Shown one piece after another: positions 37,799 through 50,613 of a stretch of DNA of 64,000 nucleotides. The DNA lies in the NCBI GenBank assembly GCA_030063045.1, contig JAQSEB010000031.1, positions 2,728,001 through 2,792,000 on the forward strand. Direction: 5' to 3'. Below the pieces are notes generated by a model. That model did no database searches. It had not been told where the DNA came from and was given only the letters and a program-made list of their open reading frames with translations. The position numbers were made by a program, and so were the translations under genes. Every line of letters starts with the position of its first letter. Position 1 is the first letter of the stretch. The DNA comes from Pratylenchus scribneri (Eukaryota; Nematoda; Chromadorea; Rhabditida; Pratylenchidae).

Positions 37799-40367
37799 TT
37801 GTCGAGGCGCTGAGATATGTTTTTCGAAATTTTATTATAATTAAATAGAGGGAAGCGTTTAGGTCCTAGGTTTGAAACCGAATATTTCTAAACTGTTACA
37901 ATAAAATCGGCTAAATTTTTTTTGATTAAATTCCATTTTTAATTGTCTATTCAAATCTTTTTATTTCAGGAAAAAATCTTCTCCAGGCTCTGAGATATGA
38001 TTTTCGAAATTTAATTATAATTAAATAGAGGGAAGGGTTTGGGTCCAAGGTTTGAAACCGAATATTTCTAAACTGTTACAATAAAATCGGCTAAATTTTT
38101 TTTGATTAAATTCCATTTTTAATTGTCTATTCAAATCTTTTTATTTCATGAAAAAATATTGTCGAGGCGCTGAGATATGATTTTCGAAATTTTATTATAA
38201 TTAAATAGAGGGAAGCGTTTAGGTCCTAGGTTTGAAACCGAATATTTCTAAACTGTTACAATAAAATCGGCTAAATTTTTTTGATTAAATTCCATTTTTA
38301 ATTTTCTATTCAAATATTTTTATTTCAGGAAAAAATATTCTCGAGGCGCTGAGATATTATTTTCGAAATTTAATTTAATTAATATAGAGAAGGAGGGTTG
38401 AGGCCAGGGTTTGAAACCGAATATTTCAAAACTGTTACAGTAAAATCGGCTGAATTTTTTTTGATTAAATTCCATTTTTCATTGGCTATTCAAATCTTTT
38501 TATTTCAGGAAAAAATCTTCTCCAGGCTCTGAGATATGATTTTCGAAATTTAATTATAATTAAATAGAGGGAAGGGTTTGGGTCCAAGGTTTGAAACCGA
38601 ATATTTCAAAACTGTTACAGTAAAATCGGCTGAATTTTTTTTGATTAAATTCCATTTTTCATTGGCTATTCAAATCTTTTTATTTCAGGAAAAAATCTTC
38701 TCCAGGCTCTGAGATATGATTTTCGAAATTTATGTATAATTAAATAGAGTGAAGGAGGGTTGAGGCCAGGGTTTGAAACCGAATATTTCAAAACTGTTAC
38801 AGTAAAATCGGCTGAATTTTTTTTGATTAAATTCCATTTTTCATTGGCTATTCAAATCTTTTTATTTCAGGAAAAAATATTCTCCAGGCTCTGAGATATG
38901 ATTTTCGAAATTTAATTATAATTAAATAGAGGGAAGGGTTTGGGTCCAAGGTTTGAAACCGAATATTTCAAAACTGTTACAGTAAAATCGGCTGAATTTT
39001 TTTTGATTAAATTCCATTTTTCATTGGCTATTCAAATCTTTTTATTTCAGGAAAAAATCTTCTCCAGGCTCTGAGATATGATTTTCGAAATTTATGTATA
39101 ATTAAATAGAGTGAAGGAGGGTTGAGGCCAGGGTTTGAAACCGAATATTTCAAAATTGTTACAGTAAAATCGGCTGAATTTTTTTTGATTAAATTCCATT
39201 TTTCATTGGCTATTCAAATCTTTTTATTTCAGGAAAAAATCTTCTCCAGGCTCTGAGATATGATTTTCGAAATTTATGTATAATTAAATAGAGTGAAGGA
39301 GGGTTGAGGCCAGAGTTTGAAACCGAATATTTCAAAACTGTTACAGTAAAATCGACTGAATTTATTTTGATTAAATTCCATTTTTCATTGGCTATTCAAA
39401 TCTTTTTATTTCAGGAAAAAATATTGTCGAGGCGCTGAGATATGTTTTTCGAAATTTTATTATAATTAAATAGAGGGAAGCGTTTAGGTCCTAGGTTTGA
39501 AACCGAATATTTCTAAACTGTTACAATAAAATCGGCTAAATTTTTTTTGATTAAATTCCATTTTTAATTGTCTATTCAAATCTTTTTATTTCAGGAAAAA
39601 ATCTTCTCCAGGCTCTGAGATATGATTTTCGAAATTTAATTATAATTAAATAGAGGGAAGGGTTTGGGTCCAAGGTTTGAAACCGAATATTTCTAAACTG
39701 TTACAATAAAATCGGCTAAATTTTTTTTGATTAAATTCCATTTTTCATTGGCTATTCAAATCCTTTTATTTCAGGAAAAAATCTTCTCCAGGCTCTGAAA
39801 TATGATTTTCGAAATTTATGTATAATTAAATAGAGTGAAGGAGGGTTGAGGCCAGGGTTTGAAACCGAATATTTCAAAACTGTTACAGTAAAATCGGCTA
39901 AATTTTTTTTGATTAAATTCCATTTTTAATTGTCTATTCAAATCTTTTTATTTCAGGAAAAAATCTTCTCCAGGCTCTGAGATATGATTTTCGAAATTTA
40001 ATTATAATTAAATAGAGGGAAGGGTTTGGGTCCAAGGTTTGAAACCGAATATTTCTAAACTGTTACAATAAAATCGGCTAAATTTTTTTTGATTAAATTC
40101 CTTTTTTAATTGTCTATTCAAATCTTTTTATTTCATGAAAAAATATTGTCGAGGCGCTGAGATATGATTTTCGAAATTTTATTATAATTAAATAGAGGGA
40201 AGCGTTTAGGTCCTAGGTTTGAAACCGAATATTTCTAAACTGTTACAATAAAATCGGCTAAATTTTTTTGATTAAATTCCATTTTTAATTTTCTATTCAA
40301 ATATTTTTATTTCAGGAAAAAATATTCTCGAGGCGCTGAGATATTATTTTCGAAATTTAATTTAATT

Positions 40368-43300
40368 AATATAGAGAAGGAGGGTTGAGGCCAGGGTTTG
40401 AAACCGAATATTTCAAAACTGTTACAGTAAAATCGGCTGAATTTTTTTTGATTAAATTCCATTTTTCATTGGCTATTCAAATCTTTTTATTTCAGGAAAA
40501 AATCTTCTCCAGGCTCTGAGATATGATTTTCGAAATTTAATTATAATTAAATAGAGGGAAGGGTTTGGGTCCAAGGTTTGAAACCGAATATTTCAAAACT
40601 GTTACAGTAAAATCGGCTGAATTTTTTTTGATTAAATTCCATTTTTCATTGGCTATTCAAATCTTTTTATTTCAGGAAAAAATCTTCTCCAGGCTCTGAG
40701 ATATGATTTTCGAAATTTATGTATAATTAAATAGAGTGAAGGAGGGTTGAGGCCAGGGTTTGAAACCGAATATTTCAAAACTGTTACAGTAAAATCGGCT
40801 GAATTTTTTTTGATTAAATTCCATTTTTCATTGGCTATTCAAATCTTTTTATTTCAGGAAAAAATATTCTCCAGGCTCTGAGATATGATTTTCGAAATTT
40901 AATTATAATTAAATAGAGGGAAGGGTTTGGGTCCAAGGTTTGAAACCGAATATTTCAAAACTGTTACAGTAAAATCGGCTGAATTTTTTTTGATTAAATT
41001 CCATTTTTCATTGGCTATTCAAATCTTTTTATTTCAGGAAAAAATCTTCTCCAGGCTCTGAGATATGATTTTCGAAATTTATGTATAATTAAATAGAGTG
41101 AAGGAGGGTTGAGGCCAGGGTTTGAAACCGAATATTTCAAAACTATTACAGTAAAATCGGCTGAATTTTTTTTGATTAAATTCCATTTTTCATTGGCTAT
41201 TCAAATCTTTTTATTTCAGGAAAAAATATTCTCCAGGCTCTGAGATATGATTTTCGAAATTTAATTATAATTAAATAGAGGGAAGGGTTTGGGTCCAAGG
41301 TTTGAAACCGAATATTTCTAAACTGTTACAATAAAATCGGCTAAATTTTTTTTGATTAAATTCCTTTTTTAATTGTCTATTCAAATCTTTTTATTTCATG
41401 AAAAAATATTGTCGAGGCGCTGAGATATGATTTTCGAAATTTTATTATAATTAAATAGAGGGAAGCGTTTAGGTCCTAGGTTTGAAACCGAATATTTCTA
41501 AACTGTTACAATAAAATCGGCTAAATTTTTTTGATTAAATTCCATTTTTAATTTTCTATTCAAATATTTTTATTTCAGGAAAAAATATTCTCGAGGCGCT
41601 GAGATATTATTTTCGAAATTTAATTTAATTAATATAGAGAAGGAGGGTTGAGGCCAGGGTTTGAAACCGAATATTTCAAAACTGTTACAGTAAAATCGGC
41701 TGAATTTTTTTTGATTAAATTCCATTTTTCATTGGCTATTCAAATCTTTTTATTTCAGGAAAAAATCTTCTCCAGGCTCTGAGATATGATTTTCGAAATT
41801 TAATTATAATTAAATAGAGGGAAGGGTTTGGGTCCAAGGTTTGAAACCGAATATTTCAAAACTGTTACAGTAAAATCGGCTGAATTTTTTTTGATTAAAT
41901 TCCATTTTTCATTGGCTATTCAAATCTTTTTATTTCAGGAAAAAATCTTCTCCAGGCTCTGAGATATGATTTTCGAAATTTATGTATAATTAAATAGAGT
42001 GAAGGAGGGTTGAGGCCAGGGTTTGAAACCGAATATTTCAAAACTGTTACAGTAAAATCGGCTGAATTTTTTTTGATTAAATTCCATTTTTCATTGGCTA
42101 TTCAAATCTTTTTATTTCAGGAAAAAATATTCTCCAGGCTCTGAGATATGATTTTCGAAATTTAATTATAATTAAATAGAGGGAAGGGTTTGGGTCCAAG
42201 GTTTGAAACCGAATATTTCAAAACTGTTACAGTAAAATCGGCTGAATTTTTTTTGATTAAATTCCATTTTTCATTGGCTATTCAAATCTTTTTATTTCAG
42301 GAAAAAATCTTCTCCAGGCTCTGAGATATGATTTTCGAAATTTATGTATAATTAAATAGAGTGAAGGAGGGTTGAGGCCAGGGTTTGAAACCGAATATTT
42401 CAAAACTGTTACAGTAAAATCGGCTGAATTTTTTTTGATTAAATTCCATTTTTCATTGGCTATTCAAATCTTTTTATTTCAGGAAAAAATATTCTCCAGG
42501 CTCTGAGATATGATTTTCGAAATTTAATTATAATTAAATAGAGGGAAGGGTTTGGGTCCAAGGTTTGAAACCGAATATTTCTAAACTGTTACAATAAAAT
42601 CGGCTAAATTTTTTTTGATTAAATTCCTTTTTTAATTGTCTATTCAAATCTTTTTATTTCATGAAAAAATATTGTCGAGGCGCTGAGATATGATTTTCGA
42701 AATTTTATTATAATTAAATAGAGGGAAGCGTTTAGGTCCTAGGTTTGAAACCGAATATTTCTAAACTGTTACAATAAAATCGGCTAAATTTTTTTGATTA
42801 AATTCCATTTTTAATTTTCTATTCAAATATTTTTATTTCAGGAAAAAATATTCTCGAGGCGCTGAGATATTATTTTCGAAATTTAATTTAATTAATATAG
42901 AGAAGGAGGGTTGAGGCCAGGGTTTGAAACCGAATATTTCAAAACTGTTACAGTAAAATCGGCTGAATTTTTTTTGATTAAATTCCATTTTTCATTGGCT
43001 ATTCAAATCTTTTTATTTCAGGAAAAAATCTTCTCCAGGCTCTGAGATATGATTTTCGAAATTTAATTATAATTAAATAGAGGGAAGGGTTTGGGTCCAA
43101 GGTTTGAAACCGAATATTTCAAAACTGTTACAGTAAAATCGGCTGAATTTTTTTTGATTAAATTCCATTTTTCATTGGCTATTCAAATCTTTTTATTTCA
43201 GGAAAAAATCTTCTCCAGGCTCTGAGATATGATTTTCGAAATTTATGTATAATTAAATAGAGTGAAGGAGGGTTGAGGCCAGGGTTTGAAACCGAATATT

Positions 43301-45057
43301 TCAAAACTGTTACAGTAAAATCGGCTGAATTTTTTTTGATTAAATTCCATTTTTCATTGGCTATTCAAATCTTTTTATTTCAGGAAAAAATATTCTCCAG
43401 GCTCTGAGATATGATTTTCGAAATTTAATTATAATTAAATAGAGGGAAGGGTTTGGGTCCAAGGTTTGAAACCGAATATTTCTAAACTGTTACAATAAAA
43501 TCGGCTAAATTTTTTTTGATTAAATTCCTTTTTTAATTGTCTATTCAAATCTTTTTATTTCATGAAAAAATATTGTCGAGGCGCTGAGATATGATTTTCG
43601 AAATTTTATTATAATTAAATAGAGGGAAGCGTTTAGGTCCTAGGTTTGAAACCGAATATTTCTAAACTGTTACAATAAAATCGGCTAAATTTTTTTGATT
43701 AAATTCCATTTTTAATTTTCTATTCAAATATTTTTATTTCAGGAAAAAATATTCTCGAGGCGCTGAGATATTATTTTCGAAATTTAATTTAATTAATATA
43801 GAGAAGGAGGGTTGAGGCCAGGGTTTGAAACCGAATATTTCAAAACTGTTACAGTAAAATCGGCTGAATTTTTTTTGATTAAATTCCATTTTTCATTGGC
43901 TATTCAAATCTTTTTATTTCAGGAAAAAATCTTCTCCAGGCTCTGAGATATGATTTTCGAAATTTAATTATAATTAAATAGAGGGAAGGGTTTGGGTCCA
44001 AGGTTTGAAACCGAATATTTCAAAACTGTTACAGTAAAATCGGCTGAATTTTTTTTGATTAAATTCCATTTTTCATTGGCTATTCAAATCTTTTTATTTC
44101 AGGAAAAAATCTTCTCCAGGCTCTGAGATATGATTTTCGAAATTTATGTATAATTAAATAGAGTGAAGGAGGGTTGAGGCCAGGGTTTGAAACCGAATAT
44201 TTCAAAACTGTTACAGTAAAATCGGCTGAATTTTTTTTGATTAAATTCCATTTTTCATTGGCTATTCAAATCTTTTTATTTCAGGAAAAAATATTCTCCA
44301 GGCTCTGAGATATGATTTTCGAAATTTAATTATAATTAAATAGAGGGAAGGGTTTGGGTCCAAGGTTTGAAACCGAATATTTCAAAACTGTTACAGTAAA
44401 ATCGGCTGAATTTTTTTTGATTAAATTCCATTTTTCATTGGCTATTCAAATCTTTTTATTTCAGGAAAAAATCTTCTCCAGGCTCTGAGATATGATTTTC
44501 GAAATTTATGTATAATTAAATAGAGTGAAGGAGGGTTGAGGCCAGGGTTTGAAACCGAATATTTCAAAACTGTTACAGTAAAATCGGCTGAATTTTTTTT
44601 GATTAAATTCCATTTTTCATTGGCTATTCAAATCTTTTTATTTCAGGAAAAAATATTCTCCAGGCTCTGAGATATGATTTTCGAAATTTAATTATAATTA
44701 AATAGAGGGAAGGGTTTGGGTCCAAGGTTTGAAACCGAATATTTCTAAACTGTTACAATAAAATCGGCTAAATTTTTTTTGATTAAATTCCTTTTTTAAT
44801 TGTCTATTCAAATCTTTTTATTTCATGAAAAAATATTGTCGAGGCGCTGAGATATGATTTTCGAAATTTTATTATAATTAAATAGAGGGAAGCGTTTAGG
44901 TCCTAGGTTTGAAACCGAATATTTCTAAACTGTTACAATAAAATCGGCTAAATTTTTTTGATTAAATTCCATTTTTAATTTTCTATTCAAATATTTTTAT
45001 TTCAGGAAAAAATATTCTCGAGGCGCTGAGATATTATTTTCGAAATTTAATTTAATT
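40368..45057 (+). repeat. 7-monomer mosaic HOR (1,263 bp), three full copies and one 5-monomer copy
   Basis: The unit starts at the private AATATAGAGAAGGAGGG junction (40,368, 41,631, 42,894, 43,795, 45,058). Intervals are 1,263, 1,263, 901 and 1,263 bp. The order is A, B, A, B, A from subfamily I, then a hybrid with a B head and II body (CCTTTTTTAATTGTC, TTTCATG), then a II monomer (GAAGCGTTTAGGTCC, TATTATTTTCG). The 901-bp copy lacks exactly one B-A dimer (362 bp). An inter-subfamily fusion was thus itself amplified as a unit. A private ACTATTACAG change marks the first copy near 41,142. Confidence 0.9.
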
Positions 45058-47943
45058 AATATAGAGAAGGAGGGTTGAGGCCAGGGTTTGAAACCGAATA
45101 TTTCAAAACTGTTACAGTAAAATCGGCTGAATTTTTTTTGATTAAATTCCATTTTTCATTGGCTATTCAAATCTTTTTATTTCAGGAAAAAATCTTCTCC
45201 AGGCTCTGAGATATGATTTTCGAAATTTATGTATAATTAAATAGAGTGAAGGAGGGTTGAGGCCAGGGTTTGAAATCGAATATTTCAAAACTGTTACAGT
45301 AAAATCGGCTGAATTTTTTTTGATTAAATTCCATTTTTCATTGGCTATTCAAATCTTTTTATTTCAGGAAAAAATATTCTCCAGGCTCTGAGATATGATT
45401 TTCGAAATTTAATTATAATTAAATAGAGGGAAGGGTTTGGGTCCAAGGTTTGAAACCGAATATTTCAAAATTGTTACAGTAAAATCGGCTGAATTTTTTT
45501 TGATTAAATTCCATTTTTCATTGGCTATTCAAATCTTTTTATTTCAGGAAAAAATCTTCTCCAGGCTCTGAGATATGATTTTCGAAATTTAATTATAATT
45601 AAATAGAGGGAAGGGTTTGGGTCCAAGGTTTGAAACCGAATATTTCAAAACTGTTAGAGTAAAATCGGCTGAATTTTTTTTGATTAAATTCCATTTTTCA
45701 TTGGCTATTCAAATCTTTTTATTTCAGGAAAAAATATTGTCGAGGCGCTGAGATATGTTTTTCGAAATTTATGTATAATTAAATAGAGTGAAGGAGGGTT
45801 GAGGCCAGGGTTTGAAACCGAATATTTCAAAACTGTTACAGTAAAATCGGCTGAATTTTTTTTGATTAAATTCCATTTTTCATTGGCTATTCAAATCTTT
45901 TTATTTCAGGAAAAAATATTCTCCAGGCTCTGAGATATGATTTTCGAAATTTAATTATAATTAAATAGAGGGAAGGGTTTGGGTCCAAGGTTTGAAACCG
46001 AATATTTCAAAACTGTTACAGTAAAATCGGCTGAATTTTTTTTGATTAAATTCCATTTTTCATTGGCTATTCAAATCTTTTTATTTCAGGAAAAAATCTT
46101 CTCCAGGCTCTGAGATATGATTTTCGAAATTTATGTATAATTAAATAGAGTGAAGGAGGGTTGAGGCCAGGGTTTGAAACCGAATATTTCAAAACTGTTA
46201 CAGTAAAATCGGCTGAATTTTTTTTTATTAAATTCCATTTTTCATTGGCTATTCAAATCTTTTTATTTCAGGAAAAAATATTCTCCAGGCTCTGAGATAT
46301 GATTTTCGAAATTTAATTATAATTAAATAGAGGGAAGGGTTTGGGTCCAAGGTTTGAAACCGAATATTTCTAAACTGTTACAATAAAATCGGCTAAATTT
46401 TTTTTGATTAAATTCCTTTTTTAATTGTCTATTCAAATCTTTTTATTTCATGAAAAAATATTGTCGAGGCGCTGAGATATGATTTTCGAAATTTTATTAT
46501 AATTAAATAGAGGGAAGCGTTTAGGTCCTAGGTTTGAAACCGAATATTTCTAAACTGTTACAATAAAATCGGCTAAATTTTTTTGATTAAATTCCATTTT
46601 TAATTTTCTATTCAAATATTTTTATTTCAGGAAAAAATATTCTCGAGGCGCTGAGATATTATTTTCGAAATTTAATTTAATTAATATAGAGAAGGAGGGT
46701 TGAGGCCAGGGTTTGAAACCGAATATTTCAAAACTGTTACAGTAAAATCGGCTGAATTTTTTTTGATTAAATTCCATTTTTCATTGGCTATTCAAATCTT
46801 TTTATTTCAGGAAAAAATCTTCTCCAGGCTCTGAGATATGATTTTCGAAATTTATGTATAATTAAATAGAGTGAAGGAGGGTTGAGGCCAGGGTTTGAAA
46901 TCGAATATTTCAAAACTGTTACAGTAAAATCGGCTGAATTTTTTTTGATTAAATTCCATTTTTCATTGGCTATTCAAATCTTTTTATTTCAGGAAAAAAT
47001 ATTCTCCAGGCTCTGAGATATGATTTTCGAAATTTAATTATAATTAAATAGAGGGAAGGGTTTGGGTCCAAGGTTTGAAACCGAATATTTCAAAATTGTT
47101 ACAGTAAAATCGGCTGAATTTTTTTTGATTAAATTCCATTTTTCATTGGCTATTCAAATCTTTTTATTTCAGGAAAAAATCTTCTCCAGGCTCTGAGATA
47201 TGATTTTCGAAATTTAATTATAATTAAATAGAGGGAAGGGTTTGGGTCCAAGGTTTGAAACCGAATATTTCAAAACTGTTAGAGTAAAATCGGCTGAATT
47301 TTTTTTGATTAAATTCCATTTTTCATTGGCTATTCAAATCTTTTTATTTCAGGAAAAAATATTGTCGAGGCGCTGAGATATGTTTTTCGAAATTTTATTA
47401 TAATTAAATAGAGGGAAGCGTTTAGGTCCTAGGTTTGAAACCGAATATTTCTAAACTGTTACAATAAAATCGGCTAAATTTTTTTTGATTAAATTCCATT
47501 TTTAATTGTCTATTCAAATCTTTTTATTTCAGGAAAAAATCTTCTCCAGGCTCTGAGATATGATTTTCGAAATTTAATTATAATTAAATAGAGGGAAGGG
47601 TTTGGGTCCAAGGTTTGAAACCGAATATTTCTAAACTGTTACAATAAAATCGGCTAAATTTTTTTTGATTAAATTCCATTTTTAATTGTCTATTCAAATC
47701 TTTTTATTTCATGAAAAAATATTGTCGAGGCGCTGAGATATGATTTTCGAAATTTTATTATAATTAAATAGAGGGAAGCGTTTAGGTCCTAGGTTTGAAA
47801 CCGAATATTTCTAAACTGTTACAATAAAATCGGCTAAATTTTTTTGATTAAATTCCATTTTTAATTTTCTATTCAAATATTTTTATTTCAGGAAAAAATA
47901 TTCTCGAGGCGCTGAGATATTATTTTCGAAATTTAATTTAATT
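45058..47943 (+). repeat. Related mosaic HOR pair (1,625 and 1,261 bp)
   Basis: Both units start with AATATAGAGAAGG, then A, A(GAAATCG), B(AAAATTG) and B(TTAGAGTAAAATC), and then switch to subfamily II at GTCGAGG (45,739 and 47,364). After the switch they differ: the first returns to subfamily I within 40 bp (TTTATGTATA tail, type A head), while the second stays in II (TTTTATTATA, GAAGCGTTTAGG). The TTAGAG marker recurs at about 49,080 and 49,260. Confidence 0.83.
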
Positions 47944-50100
47944 AATATAGAGAAGGAGGGTTGAGGCCAGGGTTTGAAACCGAATATTTCAAAACTGTTA
48001 CAATAAAATCGGCTAAATTTTTTTGATTAAATTCCATTTTTAATTGTCTATTCAAATCTTTTTATTTCAGGAAAAAATATTGTCGAGGCGCTGAGATATT
48101 ATTTTCGAAATTTAATTTAATTAATATAGAGAAGGAGGGTTGAGGCCAGGGTTTGAAACCGAATATTTCAAAACTGTTACAATAAAATCGGCTAAATTTT
48201 TTTGATTAAATTCCATTTTTAATTGTCTATTCAAATCTTTTTATTTCAGGAAAAAATATTGTCGAGGCGCTGAGATATGATTTTCGAAATTTTATTATAA
48301 TTAAATAGAGGGAAGGGTTTGGGTCCTAGGTTTGAAACCGAATATTTCAAAACTGTTACAATAAAATCGGCTGAATTTTTTTTGATTAAATTACATTTTT
48401 CATTGGCTATTCAAATCTTTTTATTTCAGGAAAAAATCTTCTCCAGGCTCTGAGATATGATTTTCGAAATTTAATTATAATTAAATAGAGGGAAGGGTTT
48501 GGGTCCAAGGTTTGAAACCGAATATTTCAAAACTGTTACAGTAAAATCGGCTGAATTTTTTTTGATTAAATTCCATTTTTCATTGGCTATTCAAATCTTT
48601 TTATTTCAGGAAAAAATCTTCTCCAGGCTCTGAGATATGATTTTCGAAATTTATGTATAATTAAATAGAGTGAAGGAGGGTTGAGGCCAGGGTTTGAAAT
48701 CGAATATTTCAAAACTGTTACAGTAAAATCGGCTGAATTTTTTTTGATTAAATTCCATTTTTCATTGGCTATTCAAATCTTTTTATTTCAGGAAAAAATA
48801 TTCTCCAGGCTCTGAGATATGATTTTCGAAATTTAATTATAATTAAATAGAGGGAAGGGTTTGGGTCCAAGGTTTGAAACCGAATATTTCAAAATTGTTA
48901 CAGTAAAATCGGCTGAATTTTTTTTGATTAAATTCCATTTTTCATTGGCTATTCAAATCTTTTTATTTCAGGAAAAAATCTTCTCCAGGCTCTGAGATAT
49001 GATTTTCGAAATTTAATTATAATTAAATAGAGGGAAGGGTTTGGGTCCAAGGTTTGAAACCGAATATTTCAAAACTGTTAGAGTAAAATCGGCTGAATTT
49101 TTTTTGATTAAATTCCATTTTTCATTGGCTATTCAAATCTTTTTATTTCAGGAAAAAATCTTCTCCAGGCTCTGAGATATGATTTTCGAAATTTAATTAT
49201 AATTAAATAGAGGGAAGGGTTTGGGTCCAAGGTTTGAAACCGAATATTTCAAAACTGTTAGAGTAAAATCGGCTGAATTTTTTTTGATTAAATTCCATTT
49301 TTCATTGGCTATTCAAATCTTTTTATTTCAGGAAAAAATCTTCTCCAGGCTCTGAGATATGATTTTCGAAATTTAATTATAATTAAATAGAGGGAAGGGT
49401 TTGGGTCCAAGGTTTGAAACCGAATATTTCTAAACTGTTACAATAAAATCGGCTAAATTTTTTTTGATTAAATTCCATTTTTAATTGTCTATTCAAATCT
49501 TTTTATTTCATGAAAAAATATTGTCGAGGCGCTGAGATATGATTTTCGAAATTTTATTATAATTAAATAGAGGGAAGCGTTTAGGTCCTAGGTTTGAAAC
49601 CGAATATTTCTAAACTGTTACAATAAAATCGGCTAAATTTTTTTGATTAAATTCCATTTTTAATTTTCTATTCAAATATTTTTATTTCAGGAAAAAATAT
49701 TCTCGAGGCGCTGAGATATTATTTTCGAAATTTAATTTAATTAATATAGAGAAGGAGGGTTGAGGCCAGGGTTTGAAACCGAATATTTCAAAACTGTTAC
49801 AATAAAATCGGCTAAATTTTTTTGATTAAATTCCATTTTTAATTGTCTATTCAAATCTTTTTATTTCAGGAAAAAATATTGTCGAGGCGCTGAGATATTA
49901 TTTTCGAAATTTAATTTAATTAATATAGAGAAGGAGGGTTGAGGCCAGGGTTTGAAACCGAATATTTCAAAACTGTTACAATAAAATCGGCTAAATTTTT
50001 TTGATTAAATTCCATTTTTAATTGTCTATTCAAATCTTTTTATTTCAGGAAAAAATATTGTCGAGGCGCTGAGATATGATTTTCGAAATTTTATTATAAT
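47944..50100 (+). repeat. Duplicated pair of subfamily II type A monomers
   Basis: Two consecutive AATATAGAGAAGG junctions 179 bp apart (47,944 and 48,123) recur at 49,743 and 49,922. The first pair is followed by a B-type II monomer and then a return to subfamily I (48,370-49,440). The second pair leads into uninterrupted subfamily II. A third pair of the same junction lies at 50,639 and 50,818. The 48,391 copy has a private TTACATTTTTC. Confidence 0.8.
49442..49447 (+). other. AATAAA hexamer of subfamily II (example)
   Basis: Subfamily II has ACAATAAAATC where subfamily I has ACAGTAAAATC. The single A/G difference gives a canonical AATAAA poly(A)-signal hexamer in essentially every II monomer, and AGTAAA in I. 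I see no GU-rich downstream element that would make this a convincing working signal, and AATAAA is expected often in AT-rich DNA. Confidence 0.4.
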
Positions 50101-50613
50101 TAAATAGAGGGAAGGGTTTGGGTCCTAGGTTTGAAACCGAATATTTCAAAACTGTTACAATAAAATCGGCTAAATTTTTTTTGATTAAATTCCATTTTTA
50201 ATTGTCTATACAAATCTTTTTATTTCAGGGAAAAATATTGTCGAGGCGCTGAGATATGATTTTCGAAATTTTATTATAATTAAATAGAGGGAAGGGTTTG
50301 GGTCCTAGGTTTGAAACCGAATATTTCAAAACTGTTACAATAAAATCTGCTAAATTTTTCTTGATTAAATTCCATTTTTATTTTTCTATTCAAATTTTTT
50401 ATTTCATGAAAAAATATTGTCGAGGCGCTGAGATATGATTTTCGAAATTTAATTTAATTAATATAGGGAAGGAGGGTTGAGGCCAGGGTTTGAAACCGAA
50501 TATTTCAAAACTCTTACAATAAAATCTGCTAAATTTTTTTTGATTAAATTCCATTTTTCATTTTCTATTCAAATATTTTTATTTCAGGAAAAAATATTCT
50601 CGAGGCGCTGAGA
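50005..50613 (+). repeat. Private three-monomer block, copy 1 of a 10,779-bp-offset pair
   Basis: It holds a rare set of variants in fixed order: GTCTATACAAATC with TTTCAGGGAAAAAT (50,204), AAATCTGCTAAA with TTTTTCTATTC and TTTTTTATTTCATG (about 50,345-50,407), then ACTCTTACAATAAAATC with CATTTTCTATTC (50,511). The same ordered set recurs at 60,983-61,290. The copies differ by at least one base (TTTTTCTTG here against T8G). Intervening DNA is ordinary subfamily II with different HORs. Confidence 0.85.

Larger units (their letters stand above)
37799..49440 (+). repeat. Mosaic transition zone between subfamilies I and II
   Basis: Subfamily I and II monomers and hybrids of the two alternate here. 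Many monomers carry a type I head (GGGTTTGGGTCCAAGG) joined to a type II body (TTCTAAACTGTTACAATAAAATC, AATTGTCTATTC, GTCGAGGCGC). The switch from I to II occurs inside a monomer at AAAAAATATT|GTCGAGG, at 37,801, 39,426, 45,739 and 47,364. The four points share a private TATGTTTTTCG variant just downstream and fall in two pairs, each 1,625 bp apart, so they look like copies of one recombination event. The last subfamily I body ends near 49,440. Such a zone fits unequal crossover or conversion between two previously separate satellite blocks (inference). Confidence 0.9.
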
